Of a DNA stretch of 40,964 nt, positions 16,252-24,953 are shown in pieces. The notes under the pieces are model-generated. The model made no database searches, was not told the DNA's origin, and worked only from the letters and a program-made list of their open reading frames with translations. Every line of letters starts with the position of its first letter. Positions within the stretch are counted from its first letter, which is position 1. The position numbers and the translations under genes were made by a program. This stretch comes from Terriglobales bacterium (lineage in GTDB: Bacteria; Acidobacteriota; Terriglobia; Bryobacterales; Bryobacteraceae): NCBI GenBank assembly GCA_021372245.1, contig JAJFUV010000264.1:1-40964 (forward strand), written 5' to 3'.

Positions 16252-16308
16252 CCGAAAGGTGATTGTAGCAAGCCCCGCCCCCATCTGTTAGAGTGGCATC
16301 AACGGCTC

Positions 16309-16824
16309 ATGTCCGCAGACAGCATCAAAGGATCACTCAAGCAGAGAGGCGTCCGGCTGACGCGCCAGCGGCAGATTCTGTTGGAACTGATCGACCAATC
16401 GGGCCAGCATCTGGACGCCGAACACCTTTACAAACTGGCGAAGGAGCGCGATCCGAAGCTCAACCGTGTAACCGTCTACCGCACGATCCGCATGTTGAAG
16501 GAAACCGGATTGGTGGACGAACTCGACCTGATGCACCAAGTCGGCGGGCAGCATTACTACGAGACGCGCATGAAGCAGGAGCACGCGCACGTCATCTGCC
16601 TGCGTTGCGGCCGGGTGGAGGAATTCTATGGCGAGCCACTGCAGCGGCTTCGGCGGCAGATCGAGGACCACTTCGGTTTTCAAGTCGTCATCGCGCGGAC
16701 CGAAGTGGGCGGCTACTGCCCCCATTGCCAGGCGTTGCGGACCCAGGAGATTGCGAATCTGACGGCTGCGGCGCCGGTCGAGGCCCCACCGAAGACTGCT
16801 CCCAACGACCGCCCGCGCCGATGA
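16309..16824 (+). CDS. fur: Fur/PerR-family metal-responsive regulator
   Basis: A 171-residue Fur-family repressor. It has the N-terminal winged helix (T-R-Q-R-Q-I-L-L-E-L) with the N-R-V-T-V-Y-R-T-I-R-M-L recognition helix, the H-A-H-V-I-C-L-R-C-G segment (Cys97, Cys100) and C-P-H-C (Cys137, Cys140), the four cysteines of the structural zinc site. Subtype (Fur, Zur or PerR) cannot be settled by eye. Its stop overlaps the ATG of the FHA-GAF-PP2C gene (ATGA), so a metal regulator is cotranslated with a signalling phosphatase. The track-length extension upstream reads antisense to the DnaC-like gene and was rejected. Confidence 0.88.
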   Translation: MSADSIKGSLKQRGVRLTRQRQILLELIDQSGQHLDAEHLYKLAKERDPKLNRVTVYRTIRMLKETGLVDELDLMHQVGGQHYYETRMKQEHAHVICLRCGRVEEFYGEPLQRLRRQIEDHFGFQVVIARTEVGGYCPHCQALRTQEIANLTAAAPVEAPPKTAPNDRPRR

Positions 16825-18503
16825 AACCCGAGGAAAGCCGTCCCCGCGCTTTAAAACCAGCCGCTCTGTTTGTCTTCAGTCCTGGGGGGAGCCGCACGCG
16901 TGTGACCCTCACAACGATGCCATTCCGCATCGGGCGGCAACCGGACAACGACCTAGTGTTACGGGACAGCCGCATCTCGCGCAACCACGCCGCGATCGAA
17001 GCCGACGCGGAAGGCTATTACATCCGGGACCTCGACAGCCGGTCGGGCGTGTTCGTCAACGGCGCTCGCGTCACCCGCCAGCGCCTGCTGAACGCGGACC
17101 AGATCCATTTCGGCCACGAAGACTCCTACCGTCTGGTTTTCACATTTGTGGACGAGGAGGTGCAGCGCCTGCTGGGGCGCATTCTGACGCCTTCGGGAGA
17201 GGCAACCTTGGGCTCGCCGGCTCTCACGCAACTAGGCGCCCTCGTGGAAGTTGCTCGCGCCGTCGAAACCTCGCTCACCAGCGACGACGTGCTCGCAGCC
17301 GTAGTCGACGCTGCCTTACGCATCACACACACCGAACGGGGTTTCCTGCTTCTTGCCTCCAACGACACGCTGAATGTGCGCGTGGCGCGAGACAGACGCG
17401 GCCAACCGCTTTCCGGCGACGCACTCCGCGTACCCAGGAGCCTGATCTACCGCGCGCTGCGCACCCGAAGCAAGTTCCTCTCAATGGATATCACGCCAGA
17501 AGCGCCGCAGGCGGATGCCGGGCGCACGGTGGCGGATCTGGAACTGCGCGGTGTGGTCGCGGTGCCGCTGGTGCGCCCACGCTCGGCGGCCACGGCCGCG
17601 CAATTGGGTACCGATTCCTGGCCGGAGGAGACGGTGGGCGTCCTGTATCTCGATTCCCGCGCAGGGGCGGCGGATCTCGACTGGGGCAATCGCGAATTGC
17701 TCGAAACGCTGGCGCTGGAAGCCTCGGCTGTCATCGAGAACGCGCGCCTGTTGGAAGAAAGCCGCGCCCGGCAGCGCCTTGAAGAAGAGCTGCGTATCGC
17801 CCGCCACATCCAGCAAAGCCTGCTGCCGCGCCATCTTCCACAGACCGGCTGGTTGCGTGCCGCCGGTGCCACGGTGCCCTGCGAACAGGTCGGCGGTGAC
17901 TACTTTGACGTCCGGCCCTCCAGCCCGGATGCCTGGGACCTGATCGTAGCCGACGTTTCAGGCAAGGGCGCCAGTTCTGCCTTGCTCGCATCTTTGATCC
18001 AGGGCGCATTTCTGAACGAGCCCGCCGACGCCGACAAGCTCGCTGTCATGCCCCAGCGCCTGAGTGCCTTTCTTTGTGAGCGAACCGAGGGACAGAAGTT
18101 CGCCACGTTGTTTTCGTGCCGTATCGCCCGCGACGGCACCATGTGCTGGATCAACGCCGGACACTGTCCGCCTCTCGTGATAGATGCCGGCGGCAACCTG
18201 ACTGCGCTGGACTCAACCGCGACACCCGTCGGCATGTTGGAGGATTCCGAATACGCCGTCTCGGAGACACGCCTTTCGCCCGGCAGCAAGATCCTGATTC
18301 ACAGTGACGGGATCTCGGACGCACGCAACCAGCAAGGCGAGTATTTCTCCGAGCGCCGCGTGCGCGAGTGCCTCCGGCTGAATGCGCAGCGTCCCTGCAA
18401 CGAGATTCTCGATGCGCTCAGCCAGGAGGTAGCCGACTTCAGCACGAGCGCAGTTCAAAGCGACGACATGACCGTTTTGGTGGTCGAATACCAACCCAAT
18501 TAG
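16821..18503 (+). CDS. FHA-GAF-PP2C (SpoIIE-type) serine phosphatase
   Basis: A 560-residue signalling protein. An FHA domain (about 28-110) has G-R-Q-P-D-N-D-L and S-R-I-S-R-N-H, the phosphothreonine-binding pattern. A GAF domain (about 140-310) is followed by a short coiled coil (E-E-S-R-A-R-Q-R-L-E-E-E-L) and an RsbU/SpoIIE-type PP2C phosphatase (about 340-560) with metal-binding aspartates in V-G-G-D-Y-F-D, V-A-D-V-S-G-K-G and near-terminal D-D-M-T-V-L-V-V. Such enzymes dephosphorylate anti-sigma factor antagonists in partner-switching. No RsbV/RsbW-like gene is next to it, so the target is elsewhere. Confidence 0.92.
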   Translation: MKPEESRPRALKPAALFVFSPGGSRTRVTLTTMPFRIGRQPDNDLVLRDSRISRNHAAIEADAEGYYIRDLDSRSGVFVNGARVTRQRLLNADQIHFGHEDSYRLVFTFVDEEVQRLLGRILTPSGEATLGSPALTQLGALVEVARAVETSLTSDDVLAAVVDAALRITHTERGFLLLASNDTLNVRVARDRRGQPLSGDALRVPRSLIYRALRTRSKFLSMDITPEAPQADAGRTVADLELRGVVAVPLVRPRSAATAAQLGTDSWPEETVGVLYLDSRAGAADLDWGNRELLETLALEASAVIENARLLEESRARQRLEEELRIARHIQQSLLPRHLPQTGWLRAAGATVPCEQVGGDYFDVRPSSPDAWDLIVADVSGKGASSALLASLIQGAFLNEPADADKLAVMPQRLSAFLCERTEGQKFATLFSCRIARDGTMCWINAGHCPPLVIDAGGNLTALDSTATPVGMLEDSEYAVSETRLSPGSKILIHSDGISDARNQQGEYFSERRVRECLRLNAQRPCNEILDALSQEVADFSTSAVQSDDMTVLVVEYQPN

Positions 18504-18516
18504 CGGCGCCTTCCAC

Positions 18517-18522
18517 TACACT
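18517..18522 (+). promoter_or_regulatory. Candidate -10 box, leaderless start of the exported protein gene
   Basis: TACACT lies exactly six bases before the ATG at 18529, and no Shine-Dalgarno sequence is present. Confidence 0.38.
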
Positions 18523-18528
18523 GAGACA

Positions 18529-19431
18529 ATGACTTCGCGCCGTAGTTTTCTCGCTTCGGCGGTGTGCCTGGGTGCATCCGCCTACGCCGCCAAGCCTTCC
18601 GCGCTGCGATTCCAAGCCGGCCCGGGAGGCGAGTTCACCTTCGACACAGGGCTCGTGCGCGGCAAGCTGCGCTCCGGAGGCAAGTCGTTCGGCCTGGGTG
18701 AGGTGGTACACGTTCCTTCGGGCTCAGCCGTCTCACGCTCTTACGGGCTCTGCGGCCACTACCGCGTGTTCACGAAGAACCACCGTTACGGCGGCGGAGC
18801 GTGGGACTGGCCAAGCGAGGCTGAACTGCTTGGCGACGGCTCGGTGAAGGTGCACTGGCCCGCGGCAAGCGATCGGCCTTTTGTGCTGGAAGCGCACTAC
18901 CGCTGGTCGGCGCGCGACACCTTCGACGTCGTAACCACGGTGAAGGCGACCGCCGATCTCGCGGACTTCGAGTCCTTCCTTGCCTCTTATTTCGCTCCGC
19001 AATTCACCAATTCGATGGTGTACGCGCACGAGACACCGAAGCATCCGGCGTTCCTCGCGGCCGAGCCGAGCCAGGGCGTCTGGCAGATGTTCCCGCAAGA
19101 CGAAGCGGCACTCGAGGTCATCCGCGACGGCCGCTGGGCCATTCCACCCAGTCCCGTGCAGTGGGCCATCCGCCCGCCGATCGCTTGTCCTTTGGGGATG
19201 CGGCGGAACCCAGACACGGGCTTGACGGCCGTCCTGATGGCCCCGCAGAGTGACAGCTACGCCGTCGCCACACCGCATCAGAAAGAGGGGCACTTCGCTA
19301 TGTATCTGGCCCAATTCGGCCGCACCGTCAAGGCCGGCGAAACCGCGCGGGCGCGCGCACGGCTGGTCATCGGCTCAGGGATCTCCGAAGAACAGGCCGT
19401 CAAGTTGTATCGCAAGTTTACGAAGAGGTAA
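18529..19431 (+). CDS. Tat-exported protein of unknown function
   Basis: A 300-residue protein with a twin-arginine-like signal (T-S-R-R-S-F-L-A-S-A, residues 2-11). The mature part is rich in aromatic residues and beta-strand pattern, with conserved-looking segments such as G-G-G-A-W-D-W-P and H-Q-K-E-G-H-F-A-M-Y, and could be a jelly-roll or sandwich fold of a carbohydrate-active protein. I cannot name a family. It converges on the UroD-family gene with only four bases between stop codons. Confidence 0.68.
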   Translation: MTSRRSFLASAVCLGASAYAAKPSALRFQAGPGGEFTFDTGLVRGKLRSGGKSFGLGEVVHVPSGSAVSRSYGLCGHYRVFTKNHRYGGGAWDWPSEAELLGDGSVKVHWPAASDRPFVLEAHYRWSARDTFDVVTTVKATADLADFESFLASYFAPQFTNSMVYAHETPKHPAFLAAEPSQGVWQMFPQDEAALEVIRDGRWAIPPSPVQWAIRPPIACPLGMRRNPDTGLTAVLMAPQSDSYAVATPHQKEGHFAMYLAQFGRTVKAGETARARARLVIGSGISEEQAVKLYRKFTKR

Positions 19432-19435
19432 CGCT

Positions 19436-20677
19436 TCAGCGCAGCGCTTCGATCATCGCCGCGAAGTTCTGCACGGGCGTGCGGGCTTGCACGTTGTGCA
19501 CGGTGTTGAAGACAAAGCCGCCGCCGGGGGCGAACACTTCGACCCGCCGCTTCACCTGCTCGCACACCTCATCCGGCGTTCCGAACGGAAGCGTGCTCTG
19601 CGTATCCACACCGCCGCCCCAGAAAATGATGTCGCGCCCGTACTTCTCCTTCAGCTTCTGCGGATCCATTCCGGCAGCGGAACATTGCACCGGGTTGAGA
19701 ATGTCGAAGCCGCAGTCGAGCAAAGATGGGATCAGCTTTTCCACGGCCCCGCAGGAGTGCTTGAACACGCGCCACGCGGTGTTCTGATGAATCCAGGAGA
19801 TGATCCGCTTGTAGTAAGGCGCCCACAGTTCGTTGAAGGTGTCGATCGAGCAGAATGTCGATTTCTGGGTTCCGAAATCCGTTCCGCACAGGTTGATCAC
19901 ATCGATCGCGTCGCCGAGGCGTTCGGCGATGCGCTGCAGGTTGGCCAGCCCCACGGCGGATTGCCCGTCGAAAACCGCATGCACGTACTCGCGGCGCATG
20001 CGCGTCGACATGTACCATTCCGTCACGCTGCGGATGCCCCGAGGGCTCACCAGTGCGGGTCCGGGGATGTGGCTGACGTCTCCGAGCGCGGTGCCGCCGA
20101 AACTGCCGATGACGGCGCGACCGGTCGCGCGAGCGCGCCGCGCGCTGGCTTCGAGAAACTTCAGTTCCTCTTCGCTCAGCGGCTGGAAATCCACCAGGTT
20201 GTCGCGGGGGTCGAGCGCGTCTTCGTCGATCTCCGGCTGCCGTTCGATGTTGTCGAAGAAATACCCGTCCGAGGGCATCATGGCGCTGGGCGGGTTGGCG
20301 ACGTTGCCGCCGGGATGCATCAGGATTTCACCGGCAAGCCCGCGCGTCACATTGAATCCGCCTGGCACCAACACCTCTAGCCCGTCGGGCATGCGCCAGG
20401 GCTTCCAGTCACGGTTCGGGAAGCCGTATCGCGTGTTGCTACGGAGGACGCACTCGGTGTCCACACCGAGCACTTGTTTCAGGTCCTCCTCTACCTCCCC
20501 CAGCATTTGGCCGGGATCGATCACCTTCACGAGTCTCTTCTCGAGACCGTAGTAATCGCGAAGGGCCGCAACCACGCTTACGTGGATGCCGGAAACAAAG
20601 GTTCCTCCAAAATCGACGGGAACGCGATCGCTCGTTTTGTGCGCGAGCGCCGCCAGGACTCTCTCTTGGCTGGTCAT
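19436..20677 (-). CDS. Uroporphyrinogen decarboxylase-family methyltransferase-like protein
   Basis: A 413-residue protein of the UroD/MtaA superfamily. The metal-binding H-x-C site is visible in F-K-H-S-C-G-A-V with a further cysteine in N-P-V-Q-C-S-A-A-G-M-D, as in zinc methyltransferases that demethylate or methylate corrinoids; the arginine-rich N-terminus of true HemE is absent. True heme synthesis is therefore unlikely. It may take part in demethylating a methoxylated sugar or other C1 donor, but no corrinoid protein is encoded beside it. The ATG at 20677 overlaps the amidohydrolase stop (TGATG), so it is the last gene of a coupled run; a TTG codon directly before it could also be read as start. 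Confidence 0.85.
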   Translation of the reverse strand: MTSQERVLAALAHKTSDRVPVDFGGTFVSGIHVSVVAALRDYYGLEKRLVKVIDPGQMLGEVEEDLKQVLGVDTECVLRSNTRYGFPNRDWKPWRMPDGLEVLVPGGFNVTRGLAGEILMHPGGNVANPPSAMMPSDGYFFDNIERQPEIDEDALDPRDNLVDFQPLSEEELKFLEASARRARATGRAVIGSFGGTALGDVSHIPGPALVSPRGIRSVTEWYMSTRMRREYVHAVFDGQSAVGLANLQRIAERLGDAIDVINLCGTDFGTQKSTFCSIDTFNELWAPYYKRIISWIHQNTAWRVFKHSCGAVEKLIPSLLDCGFDILNPVQCSAAGMDPQKLKEKYGRDIIFWGGGVDTQSTLPFGTPDEVCEQVKRRVEVFAPGGGFVFNTVHNVQARTPVQNFAAMIEALR

Positions 20678-21576
20678 CAACTATACAGTGTACAGGTCGG
20701 GCGTGTGCCGCGGTCGCGCCAGCGGTAGGCAGCTCGGGAGTTCCGCCAGAAGTATTTCTCGCAAGCCTCACGACTTTTGCCCTTGAAATACCGGTGCACG
20801 ATCCCGATGACGGATGCGTAACTCGAGAAGCGCGCCGAGACCGGCCAATCGCTTCCGTATACCAACCGGTTTTCGCCGAAGATCTCCCAGAGAGCATCCA
20901 AGCTGTCGCGGTAGAAGGCTAAGTCTTCAACGACGCGGCCGTCGATGCGGCGCAAGACCGCGGAGACTTTGACAAAGAGTGCGCTGCGCGCGGCGAGTTC
21001 CTTCAGCACGGATGCGGGAGGGGGAGTGGCGCCGGGCAGATGGTTGATCACCATGCGCAGGTTGGGAACGCGATCCGACAGGCGCGCCACATTCGGAAGC
21101 AAAGCGGCCGCCACCAGCACATCCAGTTCGAGGCCGGCATCGGCCAGGCGCCGGAAGTCCTCGATATGGGCCTCGCTCTTCCACGCCTCGGTCACAGCCG
21201 CACCGCCCGCACGTATTCCGAGAAACAAAGGGTTGCGGTGGAATCGCGCCATGTTTCTAGCGAACTCCGGTTTGCCGGCATCGAGGTGGCCAACCACGCC
21301 TAGCAGGAACGGATCCTTCGCCGCCAGGTCGAGAATCCACTGATTGTCTTCCACCCAGGCGCTCGCCTCGATAACCACGGTTCCCTTCACGCCGTACGGT
21401 TCGGCGACTTTCTTGAAGTCGGCGGGAAGGACGGTGCGGTAAAGCGTCGTCTCGCTCTTGGACGGCCAAGGGACTCCCTGGGGCCGGCTGGGATCGTAGA
21501 AGTGCGTGTGCGTGTCGACTACACACACCGGCGGCAGGGGCGCCGTGACAGCGGCCAGGAAAGTACGCCTTGTCAC
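20677..21576 (-). CDS. Exported amidohydrolase-2 family protein, COG3618 lactonase-like
   Basis: A 299-residue metal-dependent hydrolase of the amidohydrolase-2 superfamily. It has V-D-T-H-T-H-F (His23, His25) at the first strand and a late Y-G-S-D-W-P-V motif with the catalytic aspartate. COG3618 members include L-rhamnono- and L-fucono-lactonases, so a sugar lactone substrate is plausible. The N-terminus (T-R-R-T-F-L-A-A-V-T) has a twin-arginine pattern but a short hydrophobic stretch, so export is likely but not certain. The GTG at 21576 overlaps the upstream stop (GTGA). Confidence 0.82.
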   Translation of the reverse strand: MTRRTFLAAVTAPLPPVCVVDTHTHFYDPSRPQGVPWPSKSETTLYRTVLPADFKKVAEPYGVKGTVVIEASAWVEDNQWILDLAAKDPFLLGVVGHLDAGKPEFARNMARFHRNPLFLGIRAGGAAVTEAWKSEAHIEDFRRLADAGLELDVLVAAALLPNVARLSDRVPNLRMVINHLPGATPPPASVLKELAARSALFVKVSAVLRRIDGRVVEDLAFYRDSLDALWEIFGENRLVYGSDWPVSARFSSYASVIGIVHRYFKGKSREACEKYFWRNSRAAYRWRDRGTRPTCTLYS

Positions 21577-22535
21577 CTGAGTTGAATCTCCTTTGCCAAC
21601 CGCAGGCCGTTGCAGCGCAGCCTGCGGTCTGGCCGCTCCCCATGACGGAAAGCTACGTCGCGTAAATCCGGCGTGTCGGCGTCGCTTCCGCCGCGGAGCA
21701 CTTTCAATCGTGCCGGCTCGGCGTTCTGGTCAAAATAGGGGCGGTAATCGCTCCCGGTCCATTCCCAGACGCCGCCGAGCATCTGCGCCAGGCCCAGCGT
21801 GCCGGCGCGGTGCGCGGCAAACTCCCACTCCGCTTCGGTGGGGAGCCGCAAGCCACCGCCCGGCGCGCCCGCATTCAAACGCTTGATGAACTCCTGGCAG
21901 TCGAACCAGGACACGTTCGACGCCGCGCCCGTGCCGTTATTCCCCGCCCCGGCGCCCGCACCCATCACCGCGCGCCACTGGACAGCACTCACCTCCGCGA
22001 TGCCGATATAGTACGGATTCACGCGGACGGTGTGGACCGGCTTCGCGTTCGGCCAGCGCTCGGTACCCATATCGAACTCGCCGCCTTCAACCAGCACCAG
22101 GTCGATGCCTGCGACGGTTATCTTCCGAGGCAGACCGCGAACATCCGGCAGTCGGCGCGCCGGGGCTGGAGTGGCTGCAACAACGTCGGCAACCTTGGCG
22201 GGCTTATTTGGATCGACCAGGGCGTGCGCGTGATGGCAGCTTTGGCAGTCCTGCCGATTCCTCGGCTTGTCGTGGCAGGAATTGCAGAGGGTCGCAATCG
22301 CCTTCTCGCGCGGCAGCTTATCCGGCTTCACATTGTTGCGCTCGTCAACTACGTGGCCCTGGCTGGCGCCGTGGCATTCGACGCAACCGACCCCCATCGC
22401 GCGGTGCTTGGACATGGACCATTCCACGACCGAGATCACGTGGCAGCGCGCGCAAACGCCCGCCTGCTTGAACTGCTCATCCTGCGCGGTGCCAGCGAAC
22501 GGCAAGAGAGCGAGAAAGAGGATCAGCCGCGCCAT
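21573..22535 (-). CDS. Tetraheme c-type cytochrome fused to a SUMF1/FGE-like domain
   Basis: A 320-residue secreted protein. After a signal peptide (residues 1-17) there are four C-x-x-C-H heme sites, at Cys28, Cys51, Cys84 and Cys97. A linker is followed from about residue 145 by a sulfatase-modifying-factor domain (G-G-E-F-D-M-G, K-P-V-H-T-V, L-P-T-E-A-E-W-E-F, V-W-E-W-T, L-R-G-G-S). The two active-site cysteines that should follow the R-G-G-S in formylglycine-generating enzymes are missing, so it is probably a binding or structural version and not a sulfatase activator. The ATG at 22535 has an AGGA ribosome binding site. It overlaps the aldo/keto reductase by 13 bases. Confidence 0.85.
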   Translation of the reverse strand: MARLILFLALLPFAGTAQDEQFKQAGVCARCHVISVVEWSMSKHRAMGVGCVECHGASQGHVVDERNNVKPDKLPREKAIATLCNSCHDKPRNRQDCQSCHHAHALVDPNKPAKVADVVAATPAPARRLPDVRGLPRKITVAGIDLVLVEGGEFDMGTERWPNAKPVHTVRVNPYYIGIAEVSAVQWRAVMGAGAGAGNNGTGAASNVSWFDCQEFIKRLNAGAPGGGLRLPTEAEWEFAAHRAGTLGLAQMLGGVWEWTGSDYRPYFDQNAEPARLKVLRGGSDADTPDLRDVAFRHGERPDRRLRCNGLRLAKEIQLR

Positions 22536-23590
22536 TGTTCCTCCAGCCACTGGTAGTTTCCCGGCAGCCACTGCGCACCCCAGGCTCGCGATAATTCACG
22601 AGCGGCGTTCAGCGCTGCGGTCTCCGCGGGCATCCCCTGGGTGTATCGTTCCAGCGCTTTGTAGTTGTCTTCAAGCAACTGCATGTCGAACATTCCCGTG
22701 ATGGCCGTGGCGATGAACGGCTTCGCATAGACGAATCGCATCGCCGCCATGCAGAGCGTTTCGTCGGGCATGCGGTCCAGGCTCTTGGTCAGCTCCGCCA
22801 CCGCCGCCGGCAGGATCGGCCGGTTCCGGCTCTGCCACAACTGGAGTTTCTCAAACTCCGGCGCGGCGCCCGCCCTCGCGCGTGGATCCAAGCGCATGAT
22901 GGAGCCGGAGGCCAGCGGTTTCATGGCGATCAGGCCGACGCCCTTGGACACGGCGCGCGGCAGGAATTTGCTGTAATCCGCGCGGGCGTGTATGAAGTTG
23001 TACGGGAAGAAGATGAAGTCGAGGTCGTCGAGTTCATCCAACGCGCGGGTCATCGTGCTCTCGATGTGCGTGGCGATGCCGATGGCGCGCACCTTGCCCG
23101 CCTCCTTGGCCTTACGCAGCGTGTCCCAATTCTGCAGAACCTCGTCGGACATGTCGGGAGTATGGAACCGGTAGAGATCGACGTGTCCGAACAACTTCGC
23201 CGCGCGGTCCACTTCCTGGGGCGTCACTTCGTGCGCTAACGACACCAGCACCTTATCGCGGCGACCGCGCACCATGCGCTCGGCCGGCTCCCACTGGCCC
23301 TCGCTCGCGTAAACGTCAAGCAGGTTCACGCCGAAATCGAATGCGCGGGCAAGGATGCGGTCACGGCGCGCCTGGCCGCCTTCGGTGAGGACGGTTTTTC
23401 CCGGTCCCGCCGGCAGGCGATCCTTGGGATCGGTGTGCGAGCCGAAGCTGAGCAGGGAGACATCCAGGCCGGTCTTGCCGAGCTTGCGGTAGACCATTCC
23501 ACCGCGCCGGTATTCGGCCCCCGAAGCAGCCGAGGCGGCCGCCGCCGAGAGAAGGAACTTCCTGCGGGTCGACAGAGTTCCCGTTGACAT
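22523..23590 (-). CDS. Tat-exported aldo/keto reductase
   Basis: A 355-residue aldo/keto reductase with a twin-arginine signal (S-T-R-R-K-F-L-L-S-A, residues 7-16) and a typical barrel opening (Y-R-K-L-G-K-T-G-L-D-V-S, L-S-F-G). The loop carrying the catalytic Asp and Tyr is shorter than usual (L-L-D-V-Y-A-S-E-G), while the lysine strand and the histidine (Y-R-F-H-T-P-D) are present. Acidobacteria encode many such exported oxidoreductases with unknown substrates. It starts the coupled run to the cytochrome, amidohydrolase and UroD genes. A TAAGAT box seven bases before the ATG and no ribosome binding site point to a leaderless start. Confidence 0.85.
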   Translation of the reverse strand: MSTGTLSTRRKFLLSAAAASAASGAEYRRGGMVYRKLGKTGLDVSLLSFGSHTDPKDRLPAGPGKTVLTEGGQARRDRILARAFDFGVNLLDVYASEGQWEPAERMVRGRRDKVLVSLAHEVTPQEVDRAAKLFGHVDLYRFHTPDMSDEVLQNWDTLRKAKEAGKVRAIGIATHIESTMTRALDELDDLDFIFFPYNFIHARADYSKFLPRAVSKGVGLIAMKPLASGSIMRLDPRARAGAAPEFEKLQLWQSRNRPILPAAVAELTKSLDRMPDETLCMAAMRFVYAKPFIATAITGMFDMQLLEDNYKALERYTQGMPAETAALNAARELSRAWGAQWLPGNYQWLEEQWRG

Positions 23591-23597
23591 GCAACCG

Positions 23598-23605
23598 ATC
23601 TTATA
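23598..23605 (-). promoter_or_regulatory. Candidate -10 box for the aldo/keto reductase operon
   Basis: Minus-strand TATAAGAT contains TAAGAT seven bases, or TATAAG nine bases, before the ATG at 23590. No Shine-Dalgarno sequence lies between. Confidence 0.38.
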
Positions 23606-23609
23606 CGAT

Positions 23610-24953
23610 TTACGCGCCGATCAAGTGGGCGGGGATTTCGGGCAGCGCCGAGCGGCAAGCTGAGCGAAGCCGTGCCAGCGACGCCGCGTCGCGGCCTTCC
23701 ATGCGCAATGTCAGCGCCGTTTCGGTCACGGAGTTGCGAATCAGGATGAAACCATCCGCGGTTTCCACGCGCAAACCGTCGATGGTCACTTCGGCCACAA
23801 TACCCGGCAACCCGCGCAGGCGCGCCGCCGCTTCCGCGAAGGTCAGTTCGCCGCCTCGCAGACGTATGTCGGGCGTCATAAAGACAGGCGGCACCGTGCG
23901 GCGCAACTCACCCAACGCACCGCTACGCGCGACCATATCGGCGACCAGCAGGGCGCCGAACATGCCGTCGTCGCCGCCGTCGAGTTCGTCGAAAAAGTAG
24001 TGGCCGCTCGCTTCGCAGCCGAGCACGCAACGCTCCCGGATCATGCGGCTCTTGATGAACGCGTGCCCGCTGCGTTCCATGCACGGGACCAGGCCCGCGC
24101 GCTCGGCCTCGCGTCTCACCATGTCCGATAGCTTCAGATCGTAAACCACGCGACGCCCTTGCGCCGAGGGCGCGAGATGCCGTACCAGCAGCACCGCCAT
24201 TTCGTCAGCCGATGCCACGCTGCCCGACTCATCCACGAACGCCACGCGATCGCCGTCGCCATCCCAGGCGATGCCGAGATGCGCGCCGGTCTCGCGAACT
24301 TTGGCGCACAGAGCGGTGAGGTTCGCGGCTACCGCCGAATCCGGCGGACGGTTTGAAAATCGCCCGTCGATTTCGCAGAACAGCCGCTCCACCCGAAAGC
24401 CCAGCGATTCAAACAGGCCCGGCCCGATGACGCTCGCCGCACCGTTGCCCGCGTCCAGCACGACGCGCATCTCTGGCCGAATCGAGGCCCAGCGGCGGCG
24501 GATCCAGGCGCAATACTCGCCGGAGAGGTCCACGTTCTCCACGGTTCCTGCGGCATCGCGAAACTCCCCGCGCTCGGTCGCCGCGCGCAGTTCCTGGATC
24601 TCACCCGGCGAAGGCGGGAAGTGATCCACCATCAGCTTCAGCCCGTTGTGGTCCGGCGGGTTGTGCGATGCGGTCACGATCAAGACAGCATCGGTTCGCA
24701 AGCGCCCGTGCGTGAAGTATGCGATGGGCGTCGGGATCTGGCCGGCATCGAGTACGTGCGCACCGCTAATGGAAAGCCCGGCGATCAGCGCGCCTTTCAA
24801 CTCCGGTGTGCTCAGCCGGAAATCGCCTGCCACGAGCACACGTGCGCCCACTGCTCGCTGGGTAGCGACCGCGCGGCCGATGCGGCGATAGAGGTCCGCC
24901 GAAACGTCTCGCGGAAACACCCCGCGCAGGTCGCATGCCTTCCAGACGCTCAC
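23610..24953 (-). CDS. Phosphomannomutase/phosphoglucomutase
   Basis: A 447-residue alpha-D-phosphohexomutase. It has the phosphoserine loop T-A-S-H-N-P (Ser96), the metal-binding D-G-D-G-D-R loop and the sugar-binding E-A-S-G-H segment of the PMM/PGM group, and the opening D-L-R-G-V-F. It interconverts hexose 6- and 1-phosphates for glycan precursors. The GTG start at 24953 overlaps the stop of the FGGY kinase (GTGA), so the two are translationally coupled; a much longer in-frame extension reads through the kinase gene and is not real. Mannose versus glucose preference cannot be told by eye. Confidence 0.92.
   Translation of the reverse strand: MSVWKACDLRGVFPRDVSADLYRRIGRAVATQRAVGARVLVAGDFRLSTPELKGALIAGLSISGAHVLDAGQIPTPIAYFTHGRLRTDAVLIVTASHNPPDHNGLKLMVDHFPPSPGEIQELRAATERGEFRDAAGTVENVDLSGEYCAWIRRRWASIRPEMRVVLDAGNGAASVIGPGLFESLGFRVERLFCEIDGRFSNRPPDSAVAANLTALCAKVRETGAHLGIAWDGDGDRVAFVDESGSVASADEMAVLLVRHLAPSAQGRRVVYDLKLSDMVRREAERAGLVPCMERSGHAFIKSRMIRERCVLGCEASGHYFFDELDGGDDGMFGALLVADMVARSGALGELRRTVPPVFMTPDIRLRGGELTFAEAAARLRGLPGIVAEVTIDGLRVETADGFILIRNSVTETALTLRMEGRDAASLARLRSACRSALPEIPAHLIGA

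Noticed and set aside
15520..16308. Upstream extension of the Fur frame
   Set aside because: It runs antisense through the DnaC-like gene; the ATG at 16309 begins the Fur domain.
21573..22100. SUMF1 domain as the formylglycine-generating enzyme for the two sulfatases
   Set aside because: The two catalytic cysteines are missing, and it is far from the sulfatase genes.
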